The translations under genes and the position numbers were made by a program. A stretch of 64,000 bases of DNA, taken from positions 1,364,001 to 1,428,000 of the forward strand of contig NZ_BLRH01000034.1 of assembly GCF_025996515.1 (NCBI RefSeq), written 5' to 3'. The DNA comes from Rhizohabitans arisaemae (GTDB taxonomy: Bacteria > Actinomycetota > Actinomycetes > Streptosporangiales > Streptosporangiaceae). The notes below the pieces were generated by a model that had not been told where the DNA came from, did not search any database, and saw nothing but the letters and a program-made list of their open reading frames with translations. Of this stretch, positions 20,198 through 28,295 are shown piece after piece. How positions within the stretch are numbered: position 1 is the first letter of the stretch; each line of letters begins with the position of its first letter.

Positions 20198-20668
20198 GCC
20201 CGACACGCCGTCTCAGTCTGTGAACCCCTGTCGACCTGCGTCTAAACCATAGAAATCAAGAGATCTTCGCCAAGTGGGTGCCGGAGCGCACGACCCGGCG
20301 CTCCCACACGTAGAGTTACTCCGGACACGATCCCGTTTCACGGGGGAACCACCACAAAACGGTCTCTTCCGGTTGCCGATGCCCGCTCCCATCGTCCGCT
20401 CCTCCCTGGAACGCCAGTCACCGGTGGGGGCGGGCAAGCAACCTGAAAACGACCCTGGTGGCCGTACCGGGCATCGTCCGCACCGGGTCGACGACCCGTC
20501 CGTCACGTGGACCGCCCACGTCGGACCGGGCGGGGTCGGTCCGAGGCCCGTCCCGCGCCGGACGATCGATCGACGGCGGAGACGTCCAGGGCCGCGCGGC
20601 TGATCACCACACGCTTCAGGAATGCCGCCTCGTCCTGCGGATCCGGCGCAGCGGAGAGCTTTGCCGCC
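20198..20668. other. Non-coding stretch between eda and marR
   Basis: About 470 bases between two convergent genes. Open frames on both strands are arginine- and proline-rich, lack ribosome-binding sites and show no family features. Apart from the eda terminator at its left edge I see nothing definite here. Confidence 0.5.
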
Positions 20669-21157
20669 TCACTTCTCGCGCTGCCGGGCCCGCCTGGCGG
20701 AGGGAGGACTCTCCACCGGCGCGGCCAGATGCCCGTCGACCAGGTGGCCAAGCGCCCGGAGCAGGACGACCCGATCGCCCTCGCCGAGGGTGGCCAGCGC
20801 CTCCGCGTGCACCCGGTCGACGATGCGCTGGCTCTTCTCGGCGACTCCGGCCCCCGCCTCCGTGACCGCGATGATCCGAGCCCGCCGATCCCGGCCGGAC
20901 GGACGGCGCTCGGCGAGGCCCGCATCCTCCAGCGCGTCCACCGTGACGACCATCGTGGTCTTGTCCATGTCCCCGAGCTCGGCGAGCTGGGCCTGGGTGC
21001 GCTCGGCCTCCAGGGCGTGGACCAGCACGCAGTGCATACGCGCGGTCAGCCCGATCTCGGCGAGCGCCGCGGCCATCCGCGTCCGCAGCACATGGCTGGT
21101 GTGGTCCAGCAGAAACGACAGGTCCGGTTGGGTACGCGCGGGTGCCATGGCGGTCAT
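20669..21157 (-). CDS. MarR-family transcriptional regulator
   Basis: This 162-residue winged-helix regulator has the MarR core (QAQLAELGDMDKTTMVVTVDAL as recognition region, then the wing AERRPSGRDRRARIIAVTEAG). The ATG at 21155-21157 (MTAMAPARTQPD) is chosen because it gives normal MarR length; MAPARTQ nine bases later is an alternative. It is not adjacent to an obvious efflux or catabolic target. The nearest divergent gene is the secreted esterase 460 bases away. Confidence 0.85.
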   Translation of the reverse strand: MTAMAPARTQPDLSFLLDHTSHVLRTRMAAALAEIGLTARMHCVLVHALEAERTQAQLAELGDMDKTTMVVTVDALEDAGLAERRPSGRDRRARIIAVTEAGAGVAEKSQRIVDRVHAEALATLGEGDRVVLLRALGHLVDGHLAAPVESPPSARRARQREK

Positions 21158-21617
21158 GCCTGCCAGACTAGCAATCCGGTCCGTGACAGATAGTCCAGAA
21201 GAGTGCCATCTTTGCCGGGACTGTGAAGCCGATCCACCCCATCCATGATCGCTGGACCGCCGCGGCACTCCGCCACGGGGCTCGACCTGCCGACCCGGAC
21301 ACCATTCCTTGGAGAGCGACGGACTAAGTCAAAGGGACGGGATACCTCGTGACCGGCTGCCATTACGGTGGATACACATTCGTCTCGATGCAGCGAATTA
21401 TTCACGCTCGGAAAACCCATTCGCCGTCAGCCGCCCTCCACATCCAGAGCCCAGGTTGGATTTATGTGGATTTGGCGATGAAAGCCCGAATTCTCGAAAT
21501 GACAGCGACACGTTTTCCGGCCCCGAGCCGCGATCTGCGTGGACATTCTCGTTGATCCACGATCTCATGTGCTTGCACGGTCCATTGCACGCGCATTACC
21601 AAGTCGTGGAGGGGCTT
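21158..21617. other. Intergenic region between marR and esterase gene
   Basis: This 460-base divergent spacer is locally poorer in G+C at 21370-21500. It should hold both promoters. No gene, conserved RNA or clear repeat was recognised. Confidence 0.4.
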
Positions 21618-22775
21618 ATGACCCGTTTCCGGAGATTAGCGGGAATCGCCGTCGCCGTGGTGGCGGCGATCGGCGCCGGAGGTGTGCACATTCCACCGGT
21701 GGCCGCGGAATCCCTGGCCCCGGGGGATTTCCGGATCACCCGATTCCTGGGTGAGCAGCGACTTCCCCACGGGTTGCAATTCGAGGAAACCACCTTCGGC
21801 GGAATCTCCGGCCTCGACCGCGACCCGCTCACCGGGCTCTGGTATCTGATCTCCGACGACCGCCGCCGCTACAACCCGTCCCGGTTCTACACCGGAAGGC
21901 TGGACATCAACCCGTTCACCGGGGCCTTCACCGGCGTCCGCCTCACCGGGACGACCACCCTGCTGCAGCCCGACGGGAGTCCGTACCCCGGATTCGGCCA
22001 CCCGGGCGACACCGACCCCGAGACCATCCGCTTCGACCGGTGGAGCCGCCGGCTGCTCTGGGCCAGCGAAGGCGACCGTCCCGACGCCTCCCGCCCGACC
22101 CTCCCTCTCTCCGACATGACCGTCCGGTGGTCGGACGACCAAGGGCGGTATCGCGGTGAGCTTCCCCTCCCCGCCAACCTGCAGTTGACCGACACCACGC
22201 GCGGACCCCGGCGCAACTCCGGATTCGAAGGGCTCACCTTCACTCCGACCTCTATCGCCGCCATGGTGGAAGGCCCGCGGTTCGAGGACGGCGAGCCGCC
22301 GACCCTCCAGCGGGGCGCACCGGCGCGGATCACCGTGTGGAACCGCGCCGGACAGCCGCGGGCCCAGTACGCCTACCCGATCGACCCGCTGCCCGCCGCG
22401 CCCATCCCGCCCACCGGGGCGACCGACAGCGGCGTCTCGGAGATCCTCGCCCTCGACGACCACCGGTACCTGGCACTGGAGCGTTCCTGGATCGAAGGGG
22501 TGAACTACAAGGTCAAGCTGTATGAGATCGACCTGCGCGGGGCCACGAACATCCTGAGCCGGGACAGCCTCGCCGCCGGCGCGCCGTACCGGCCGGTCAC
22601 CAAGCGGCTGATCCACGACCTCAGCACGTTCCGCCCGCCGACGCAGAACCTGGAGGCCCTCGCCTTCGGCCCCCGCCTGGCCACCGGCGAGTGCACCGTG
22701 GTGATCGGCTCCGACGACAACTTCGACAACCGCGAGGTCACCCAGTTCCTCGCCTTCGCCGCCCGAGGCTGCTGA
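21618..22775 (+). CDS. Secreted esterase-like-activity-of-phytase family protein
   Basis: This 385-residue exported protein has a signal peptide of about 32 residues (MTRFRRLAGIAVAVVAAIGA, ending near PVAAES). The rest is a beta-propeller-like domain of the phytase-esterase type (GISGLDRDPLTGLWYLISDD, GFEGLTFTPTSIAAMVEGP, NLEALAFGPRL). The family is linked with extracellular phosphate release, but activity is rarely proven. The start at 21618 has GGAGGGG upstream and gives a clean signal peptide. A single Cys pair near the C-terminus (GECTVV, ARGC) may form a disulfide. Confidence 0.85.
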   Translation: MTRFRRLAGIAVAVVAAIGAGGVHIPPVAAESLAPGDFRITRFLGEQRLPHGLQFEETTFGGISGLDRDPLTGLWYLISDDRRRYNPSRFYTGRLDINPFTGAFTGVRLTGTTTLLQPDGSPYPGFGHPGDTDPETIRFDRWSRRLLWASEGDRPDASRPTLPLSDMTVRWSDDQGRYRGELPLPANLQLTDTTRGPRRNSGFEGLTFTPTSIAAMVEGPRFEDGEPPTLQRGAPARITVWNRAGQPRAQYAYPIDPLPAAPIPPTGATDSGVSEILALDDHRYLALERSWIEGVNYKVKLYEIDLRGATNILSRDSLAAGAPYRPVTKRLIHDLSTFRPPTQNLEALAFGPRLATGECTVVIGSDDNFDNREVTQFLAFAARGC

Positions 22776-22796
22776 CCTCCGCCGGCCCACCGACGT

Positions 22797-22851
22797 CCCT
22801 TCGGCGGCCAGGTAGATTGTCCGGATATCCCGCCCCCTGGCCGCCGAAAGG
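22797..22851 (+). terminator. Long-stem terminator after the esterase gene
   Basis: TTCGGCGGCCAGG (22800-22812) and CCTGGCCGCCGAA (22836-22848) are perfect 13-base arms, extended by further pairs beyond one mismatch, around a 23-base loop. It lies 21 bases after the stop codon. Confidence 0.7.
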
Positions 22852-22960
22852 ATCGACTCTGACCAGCCCTTACGCACTACCGCCGACTTGCCGCAAACCT
22901 GCCCCCAAACCCACCCCCACCAGCCTCCTGAACTGCGACTTTGCTATCGGGGTCGCAGAT

Positions 22961-23177
22961 CATCCCTAGAGCGACATCTCACTCCGCTTGTGCGCCGTGC
23001 TGATGACGCTGGGTCACAGCCCTAGAGGGATAGCTATGTCTCCGTGCTCCCGACTAATGTGACGGTCTCGCTGTCATGGTCACCGACCATCCCTGGAGGG
23101 GATAGCGACACGACGGGGTGGAACGGAAGGTGGTATCCCGCTGTTCACCAAATCAGCCCTGGAGGGATGGCGACCGG
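22961..23177. CRISPR. Degenerate CRISPR-like cluster of four repeats
   Basis: Four related elements occur at 22961-22975, 23018-23036, 23088-23110 and 23155-23175, with consensus near CATCCCTGGAGGGATAGCGAC. The CCCT cores lie 56, 71 and 66 bases apart. The first copy lacks about 5 bases. The core is partly palindromic (ATCCCT/AGGGAT), and the sequences between copies are unrelated and about 35-48 bases long, as in a CRISPR array with decayed repeats. No cas gene is in the window. A set of dispersed binding sites is the main alternative. Confidence 0.4.
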
Positions 23178-23274
23178 AAGGCCGGGGAGTTGGCCGCGAT
23201 CATCACTTCTGCGGATTTCCGCGGAGCCCGCACGGTGCCGGGAGCCACCCGCCGGCGAAAGCCCCGGGGACCGG

Positions 23275-23540
23275 GTGACCGACGTCGACGGCTACCTCAC
23301 CGCCATCGACGACTTCCACGGCCACCTGATCGGCCTGGCCGGGAACCCCACCCTGACCGGGATCTACCGCAAGCTCAGCACCTCGGGTTTCATGGCCGCC
23401 GCCCTCGGCGGACGCAACGCGCCCAGCCTGCACGCGATCGAGGAGCACACCGAGGTCATCGACGCCTTCGCCGCCGGGGACTCGGGCGAGATCGTCCGCC
23501 TGCTGACCCTGCGCGACGAGCACACCAAACACGCCCATTG
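23275..23540 (+). pseudogene. Remnant of a GntR/FadR-type regulator (FCD domain only)
   Basis: From a GTG at 23275 the frame reads a clear FCD-domain fragment (YLTAIDDFHGHLIGLAGNP, then IEEHTEVIDAFAAGDSG). This is the C-terminal ligand-binding half of a GntR-family regulator. No N-terminal GntR winged helix precedes it; upstream lie the CRISPR-like repeats. After about residue 88 the frame loses family character and runs into the end of the convergent gene. It is a truncated, probably dead gene. Confidence 0.65.
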
Positions 23541-23564
23541 CGGGCGCCGGAGGACAGCTCCGAG

Positions 23565-23597
23565 AGGGGTGGAGCGGCTCCGGGCCGCCCCACCCCT
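23565..23597 (-). terminator. Terminator of first secreted paralogue
   Basis: AGGGGTGG/CCACCCCT (23565-23572, 23590-23597) with inner GCGGC/GCCGC forms a stem 9 bases after the stop codon. The second paralogue has a similar hairpin at the same distance. Confidence 0.6.
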
Positions 23598-23605
23598 TCG
23601 GATCG

Positions 23606-24478
23606 TCAGTTCGCGCAGATGGCGTGGGTACGCATCGCCCAGCTCGGGAGGAACCCGGTCTGGTCTTCCACGGCCCTGGTCGGGACCTGGGTGGAGACGG
23701 GGTTCGGGGTGGACACGGCGGCGTTGAGGAACACCTCGCCCTGTCCCCCGCCGATCTGCACGCCGAGCCCGTGGACCTGGGTCCCGGCGGGACACGTCAC
23801 GGTCTGGGTCTTGGGGCTGGTGGAGTCGAACACAGTGGTGGCCGTGACCGTGGTGTGCCCGGGGACCGGGTCCGCGCAGATGGCCCACACGCTGACCGTC
23901 CAGTCCCCGAGGTAGCCGACCTCGGTCTTCTCACCGAAGGCCCGGGCACCGGTGGGTGAGAGCCCGCCCTGCGGGATCGCCCCGGTGAGGACGACCACCC
24001 CGCGGCCGGGGAACACGCTTCCCCCGGTGCCGAGGAGCCGCCTGCCGGGCGTGCAGGAGGCCACCACCGAGGCGGAAGGGGGTGACGCGGACGGGCTCGT
24101 GGCGGTCTGGATCTCATACCCGGGGAGCGGGTCGGCACAGATCGCGTGGGCGACCAGCCCCCAGTTGCCGACGAAGCCGTCCCAGTCCTCGTAGGCCCTG
24201 GCCTCGATGCCGTCGCCGGTCGGCAGCGGGGCGAACTGGGTGATCGCCACCTCGTTGGTGAGGATGGACAGCCGTGCGCCGCCCCCGACGACACGTTTTC
24301 CGGCGGGGCACATCGCGGTCTGGCTCTTGAAGATGTTGGAGTTGACGACGGAGGCCGTCGTCACGTTCTGCAGACCGGGAACGGCCTTCGCCGGCGCCGC
24401 GAGCGCCAACTGCGCCCCGACCAGGGTCAAGGCCCCCAGCGCCGCAAACGCGATTCGTCGCAATCCCGTGAACACCAT
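23606..24478 (-). CDS. Secreted three-module cysteine-paired protein, copy 1
   Basis: This 290-residue exported protein has a signal peptide of about 33 residues (MVFTGLRRIAFAALGALTLV, ending near APAKA). Three modules of about 80 residues follow. Each opens with a CPAGKRVVGGGA-like motif (the second is CTPGRRLLGTGG) and closes with an (A/V)xAICA(D/N) motif, giving one Cys pair per module that probably forms a disulfide. No catalytic family was recognised; a structural or binding role outside the cell is possible. GAGGGAG precedes the ATG. A near-identical gene lies exactly 1,156 bases upstream with the same promoter block, so this is a recent tandem duplicate. Confidence 0.8.
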   Translation of the reverse strand: MVFTGLRRIAFAALGALTLVGAQLALAAPAKAVPGLQNVTTASVVNSNIFKSQTAMCPAGKRVVGGGARLSILTNEVAITQFAPLPTGDGIEARAYEDWDGFVGNWGLVAHAICADPLPGYEIQTATSPSASPPSASVVASCTPGRRLLGTGGSVFPGRGVVVLTGAIPQGGLSPTGARAFGEKTEVGYLGDWTVSVWAICADPVPGHTTVTATTVFDSTSPKTQTVTCPAGTQVHGLGVQIGGGQGEVFLNAAVSTPNPVSTQVPTRAVEDQTGFLPSWAMRTHAICAN

Positions 24479-24479
24479 T

Positions 24480-24547
24480 GGCTGACTCCCTCTGGCGGCG
24501 TGGTCCCCGCCATTCGAGTGGACGACTACAGCGCGATTCTGACCGCT
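24480..24547 (-). promoter_or_regulatory. Conserved upstream block of copy 1
   Basis: These 68 bases are identical to 25636-25703 upstream of the second copy. Conservation stops at 24548, near the presumed -35 region. The block holds the ribosome-binding site and a TGTAGT hexamer on the minus strand that could be the -10 element. Confidence 0.6.
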
Positions 24548-24723
24548 CGAAAACGATTTACAAGGCATACGAGTCGACCATGCCAATCGTAAGAATTCAG
24601 AGATATCTAACGGCCGTCTAGAATGGAGAAAACAGCGGAGCCGGATTTCCTGACAACCACCCCAAAAGGAAATACACCCACGGGACACCGCGGTGAGCTC
24701 TGTGGCTTCCAGCGGAAGTGAAC

Positions 24724-24753
24724 GGGTGGGACGCCCTCTCCGTCGCCCCACCC
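24724..24753 (-). terminator. Terminator of second secreted paralogue
   Basis: GGGTGGG (24724-24730) pairs with CCCACCC (24747-24753), extended by CG/CG inside after one mismatch. It lies 9 bases after the stop, matching the arrangement after copy 1. Confidence 0.55.
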
Positions 24754-24761
24754 GGCGATCA

Positions 24762-25634
24762 CTATGTGGCGCAGATGGCGTAGGTGCGCATCGCCCAGTT
24801 GGTGGCGAGTCCTGTCTGGTCCTCGACGGCTCTCGTCGGGACCTGGGTGGAGACGGGGTTCGGGACGGAGACGGCGGCGTTGATGAACACCTGGCCGAGC
24901 CCGCCGCCGATCTGCAGGCCGACCCCGTGCACCTGGGTCCCCGCGGGACACGGCACGCTCTGCACCTTCGGGCTCAGGGAGTCGGACACGGTGGTGGCGA
25001 CGGCCGTGGTGTGGCCGGGCACCGGGTTGGCGCAGATGGCCCAGGCGCTGACCGTCCAGTCCCCGAGGAAGGCGACCTCGGTCTCCTCACCGACGGCCCG
25101 GACGCTGGTCGGCGAGGCACCGCCCTGCGGGATCACCCCGGTGAGGACGACGACGCCACGCCCGGGGAACACGTTCCCCCCGGTGCCGAGGGCCCGCTTC
25201 CCGGGTGAGCAGGAGGCCACGACCGTGGCGGACGGCGGCGACCCGGGAGGGCTGGTCGCTGTCTGGATCTCCCAACCGGCCGGGGTGTCGGCGCAGATCG
25301 CGTGCGCGATCAGCCCCCAGTTGCCGGCGAAGCCGTCCCAGTCCTCATAGGCCCTGGCTTCGACGCCTTGGCCGTTGGGGAGCGGGGCGAACTGGGTGAT
25401 CGCCACCTCGTTGGTGACCATGGTGAGCCGTGCGCCGGCGCCGACGACGCGCTTCCCGGCCGGGCAGAGCGCGGTCTGACTCTTGAAGACGTTGGAGTTG
25501 AAGGCGGAGACCGTGGTCACGTTCTCCAGGCCGGGGATGGCGTTCGCCGGTGTCGCGACGGCGAGATGCGCCCCGACCAGCGTCAGGGCGCCCAAAGTCG
25601 CGAGGGCGATTCGTCTCAATCCCGTGAATACCAT
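24762..25634 (-). CDS. Secreted three-module cysteine-paired protein, copy 2
   Basis: This 290-residue paralogue of the next downstream gene has the same length, signal peptide type (MVFTGLRRIALATLGALTLV) and three Cys-paired modules (CPAGKRVVGAGA; CSPGKRALGTGG; CPAGTQVHGVGL). Most differences are conservative and clustered at module surfaces, for example TNEVAITQFAPLPNGQGVE against TGDGIE. This suggests selection to keep the fold after duplication. Its own promoter and terminator are kept. The function is unrecognised. Confidence 0.8.
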   Translation of the reverse strand: MVFTGLRRIALATLGALTLVGAHLAVATPANAIPGLENVTTVSAFNSNVFKSQTALCPAGKRVVGAGARLTMVTNEVAITQFAPLPNGQGVEARAYEDWDGFAGNWGLIAHAICADTPAGWEIQTATSPPGSPPSATVVASCSPGKRALGTGGNVFPGRGVVVLTGVIPQGGASPTSVRAVGEETEVAFLGDWTVSAWAICANPVPGHTTAVATTVSDSLSPKVQSVPCPAGTQVHGVGLQIGGGLGQVFINAAVSVPNPVSTQVPTRAVEDQTGLATNWAMRTYAICAT

Positions 25635-25635
25635 C

Positions 25636-25709
25636 GGCTGACTCCCTCTGGCGGCGTGGTCCCCGCCATTCGAGTGGACGACTACAGCGCGATTCTGACC
25701 GCTGGTCAA
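25636..25709 (-). promoter_or_regulatory. Promoter block of copy 2
   Basis: On the minus strand TTGACC (25704-25709) and TGTAGT (25681-25686) are 17 bases apart and form a plausible sigma-70-type promoter. Bases 25636-25703 are shared exactly with copy 1. Copy 1 has TTTTCG at the -35 position, so the two promoters may differ in strength. Confidence 0.5.
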
Positions 25710-25797
25710 CGCTTTGCAAGAGATCCGAACGGCCGGTGCCAGCCGTAATGAGGCCGTCATATCCGCCTGCTGTCCCAAACCGGGGAAACAGGAAAAC

Positions 25798-27075
25798 CTA
25801 TTTCCCGGAAACGGGTAAACCCTGCAAGTCAGGCGAGGAATCCGTCGCCCTTTCCGGACTCCTCTGCCGGATCGGGGTGAACAGTCCGGCCACGGTGACG
25901 AACAGGAAGGCACCCGCCGCCCACAGCAGCGTCCGCCGTACCCCGATCCCACCCGCCAGGGCGGTGAGCACCACGGCGCCGAGCGGGGCCAGCCCCTCGG
26001 AGAGGGTCCAGAAGGCCGAGGTCACCCGGCCGAGCAGATGGTCGGGGGTCATGGTCTGGCGCAGCGACATCGAGCAGATCCCGGCGAGGGCGAGGCAGAA
26101 CATGTACACCACGGCCATCGCGGTCACCACGACGAGGCCGTCCGACATCGCGAACACCGCCATGGCCGCCCCGGTCAGGGCGTAGGCGCCCAGCCAGCAC
26201 CAGCCGAACCCCAGCCTCCTGCGGAGATACGCGGTGAGCGACGCGCCGACGACGGCACCGGCCCCGGCGATCCCGAGCACGTATCCCACCACCTCCTCGC
26301 TCTGCCCGAGCCCGTCCCGCAGGTGGTAGATGAAGACGTCGATCATCCCGAGGCTGAGGAACGTGACGACCATCAGCAGGAGCGTCACCCAGCGCAGCAC
26401 CGGGGTCCGCCAGAGGAAGGCGAGGCCGGCCAGAAAACCCTGCCGCACGTCGTACCAGCGGGCCTCGGCCGGCGGCGGGCCCTGCACCGGGCGGAATCGC
26501 ACCAGCGCGAGCCCGATCGCGGACACACCGAAGGTGACGGAGTTCGCGGCGATCGCCGCGGTGGTGCCGAACAGCCCCGAGATCAACCCGGCCAAGGCGG
26601 GCCCGGTGATGTAGGCGAGGGCGTTCGTCGCCTGCAGCCGGCCGTTGGCCGCGACGATCTGGTCCTTGTCCACAAGATTGCCGACCGCGGTCACATAGCT
26701 GGTCCGGAAGATCATGCCGAAGACGCCGGAACACGCCATGACCACGTAGAGCAGCCAGATCTGCGGGCCGATCATCCAGCAGACCGGGATCAGCCCGTAG
26801 AGCAGGAACCGCGCCACATCACATACGATCATCAGCCGCCGGCGGTCCAGCCGGTCCACCAGGATGCCGCCGAACACCCCGGTCACGATCGAGGAGACAG
26901 CCGCGACCGCGGTGAGCAGGCCCATCTGCACGACCGACCCGGTCGCCTTGAGGACCAGCAGCGGCATCGCGATCAGCGAGAACGTGTTCCCGAACTCGGC
27001 AAGCGTCTGCCCCGCCCAGAAAATCGTGAAGTCCCGGTTCCGCCACAACGACCGATCCACCCTGCGGCCGCCCAC
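25798..27075 (-). CDS. MFS transporter, enterobactin-exporter/macrolide-efflux-like
   Basis: This 425-residue membrane protein has about twelve hydrophobic segments and the MFS_3-type opening LWRNRDFTIFWAGQTLAEFG. The loop motif GGILVDRLDRRRLMIVCD corresponds to the cytoplasmic 2-3 loop signature. Such carriers export small molecules by proton antiport. The substrate cannot be inferred. The GTG at 27075 is preferred over the in-frame GTG at 27105 because GAAGAGAGGG lies six bases upstream of it. The gene marks the right-hand edge of ordinary chromosome before the low-G+C toxin/immunity region. Confidence 0.85.
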   Translation of the reverse strand: MGGRRVDRSLWRNRDFTIFWAGQTLAEFGNTFSLIAMPLLVLKATGSVVQMGLLTAVAAVSSIVTGVFGGILVDRLDRRRLMIVCDVARFLLYGLIPVCWMIGPQIWLLYVVMACSGVFGMIFRTSYVTAVGNLVDKDQIVAANGRLQATNALAYITGPALAGLISGLFGTTAAIAANSVTFGVSAIGLALVRFRPVQGPPPAEARWYDVRQGFLAGLAFLWRTPVLRWVTLLLMVVTFLSLGMIDVFIYHLRDGLGQSEEVVGYVLGIAGAGAVVGASLTAYLRRRLGFGWCWLGAYALTGAAMAVFAMSDGLVVVTAMAVVYMFCLALAGICSMSLRQTMTPDHLLGRVTSAFWTLSEGLAPLGAVVLTALAGGIGVRRTLLWAAGAFLFVTVAGLFTPIRQRSPERATDSSPDLQGLPVSGK

Positions 27076-27572
27076 AGAGAACCCTCTCTTCCGATCAACT
27101 GCCACAGTGCATCAAAGCACCAAGCACCACATACGGAAACAGATTAATCGCCGGCCGAAACCCGCGAGGCCCCTCTGACAGAACACACGAGGGGAAGGAA
27201 CAACCCACGCAGCCGTTCTGCAGCCCACCGTTCAGGACACATCGTGCCACCACCAGCCCCACCACATCTGGAAGGGGGCGGTTACAGCCAGACGGCTCTA
27301 CATGAGCCGCTCAACGGTGGAGTCAGTCTCCCGCGCTGTGCACGTGAGCGGTATCGGGCAGCGCACCTCCCGCGACGTGCACGTGGTGGAATCGAACGAC
27401 CTGTTCCCGCTCACCTTTGCCTAGCCGGCGCCTCAGGCCCCATACCCAGCTCGCCGACAACATCCAGCCAATGCACACAAGACAATCTGACACCCGATGA
27501 GGCCGACCACATCGACGGACTCCGTCCGACCTACGACGGCCCCTATCTGCTTTCGTGGCGCGAATGACGAAG
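27076..27572. other. Spacer between MFS gene and immunity-like gene
   Basis: About 500 bases of mixed composition. Minus-strand open frames exist (for example across 27323-27572), but I recognise no family and see no good start. The region could hold remnants of a displaced cassette, but nothing here is firm. Confidence 0.4.
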
Positions 27573-28178
27573 CTACATCGTATAGGCGAGATGGGAAGCA
27601 GAAAGCCACTCCTGTGTGATCCCAACGCCCGTCCAACGTTCCAAAACAAGCAAGGCAGCTGCCTGCCACTCACCTACTTCCAGCTCCCCCTTGAGACCCT
27701 CCAGATACGGAGTGGCTATCTCGACGTCATTACCGGCGCGTTCATCCGGAAACATCAGACTGAACTCAACAAGGAGTTCTCCATTAGACGCACAGGCCAT
27801 CCGACCATGACCGTTGATGGTCCAGTAAAGACCGATGGCTGTTCCACCTTGCGCTGTCGCCTTACACACACCATTCCGCATTGATACCGAAGCACCCGGG
27901 TCGATGATTAGAATCCAGCCCTCAATCCGACCCAACAAAATTATGTGATCCCATTGTGGATCATCAACCAAATCCAACTCCGCAAAGACTCCCATTAGAT
28001 CCTGCACAGTAAGCCGAGACGGATAGGGTTCGACACCAAGCACCGATACAAGATCCTCCAGATCAACATCCTTACACCATACAATACTCAATCCATACCA
28101 AATACCATGCGGAAGCAGCAGTGCATGCATCCGCTCCCGATGAGCTTCAATATTCACAATGTCCACCAGAACCGACAA
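27573..28178 (-). CDS. Putative immunity protein, DUF6461-like
   Basis: This soluble protein of up to 201 residues lies 117 bases downstream of the giant secreted nuclease-tailed protein, on the same strand. Its shape (GIWYGLSIVWCKDVDLEDLV early, GWILIIDPGAS and GTAIGLYWTINGHGRMACAS in the middle, VLERWTGVGITQEWL at the end) resembles DUF6461, common as small cytoplasmic proteins in actinomycetes. One sampled line has 29 G+C in 60 bases, far below neighbours, a sign of transfer. Its place after a nuclease tail, lack of a signal peptide and low G+C suggest it protects the producer. The TTG at 28178 gives the longest form; a GTG at 28155-28157 behind GGTGGA may be the true start. Confidence 0.6.
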   Translation of the reverse strand: MSVLVDIVNIEAHRERMHALLLPHGIWYGLSIVWCKDVDLEDLVSVLGVEPYPSRLTVQDLMGVFAELDLVDDPQWDHIILLGRIEGWILIIDPGASVSMRNGVCKATAQGGTAIGLYWTINGHGRMACASNGELLVEFSLMFPDERAGNDVEIATPYLEGLKGELEVGEWQAAALLVLERWTGVGITQEWLSASHLAYTM

Positions 28179-28295
28179 TCATATCGAGAAAACGAGGCCA
28201 CAATCGACCCATCTACTATTCCCGCACCCCAGGACAACTGGCGATACAGCTTGCACTACCATAAACTCCCAAGAATCCGAAACGAGCCAGACATA

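Noticed and set aside
20198-20668. Small frames in the eda-marR gap
   Set aside because: Arginine- and proline-rich composition, no start signals and no conserved motif.
27323-27673. Minus-strand frame overlapping the end of the immunity-like gene, and a TTCGATT T-arm-like sequence near 27380-27400 that might be a tRNA remnant
   Set aside because: The frame has no family character and overlaps a better gene. The T-arm pairs at only 4 of 5 positions and no cloverleaf could be built around it.
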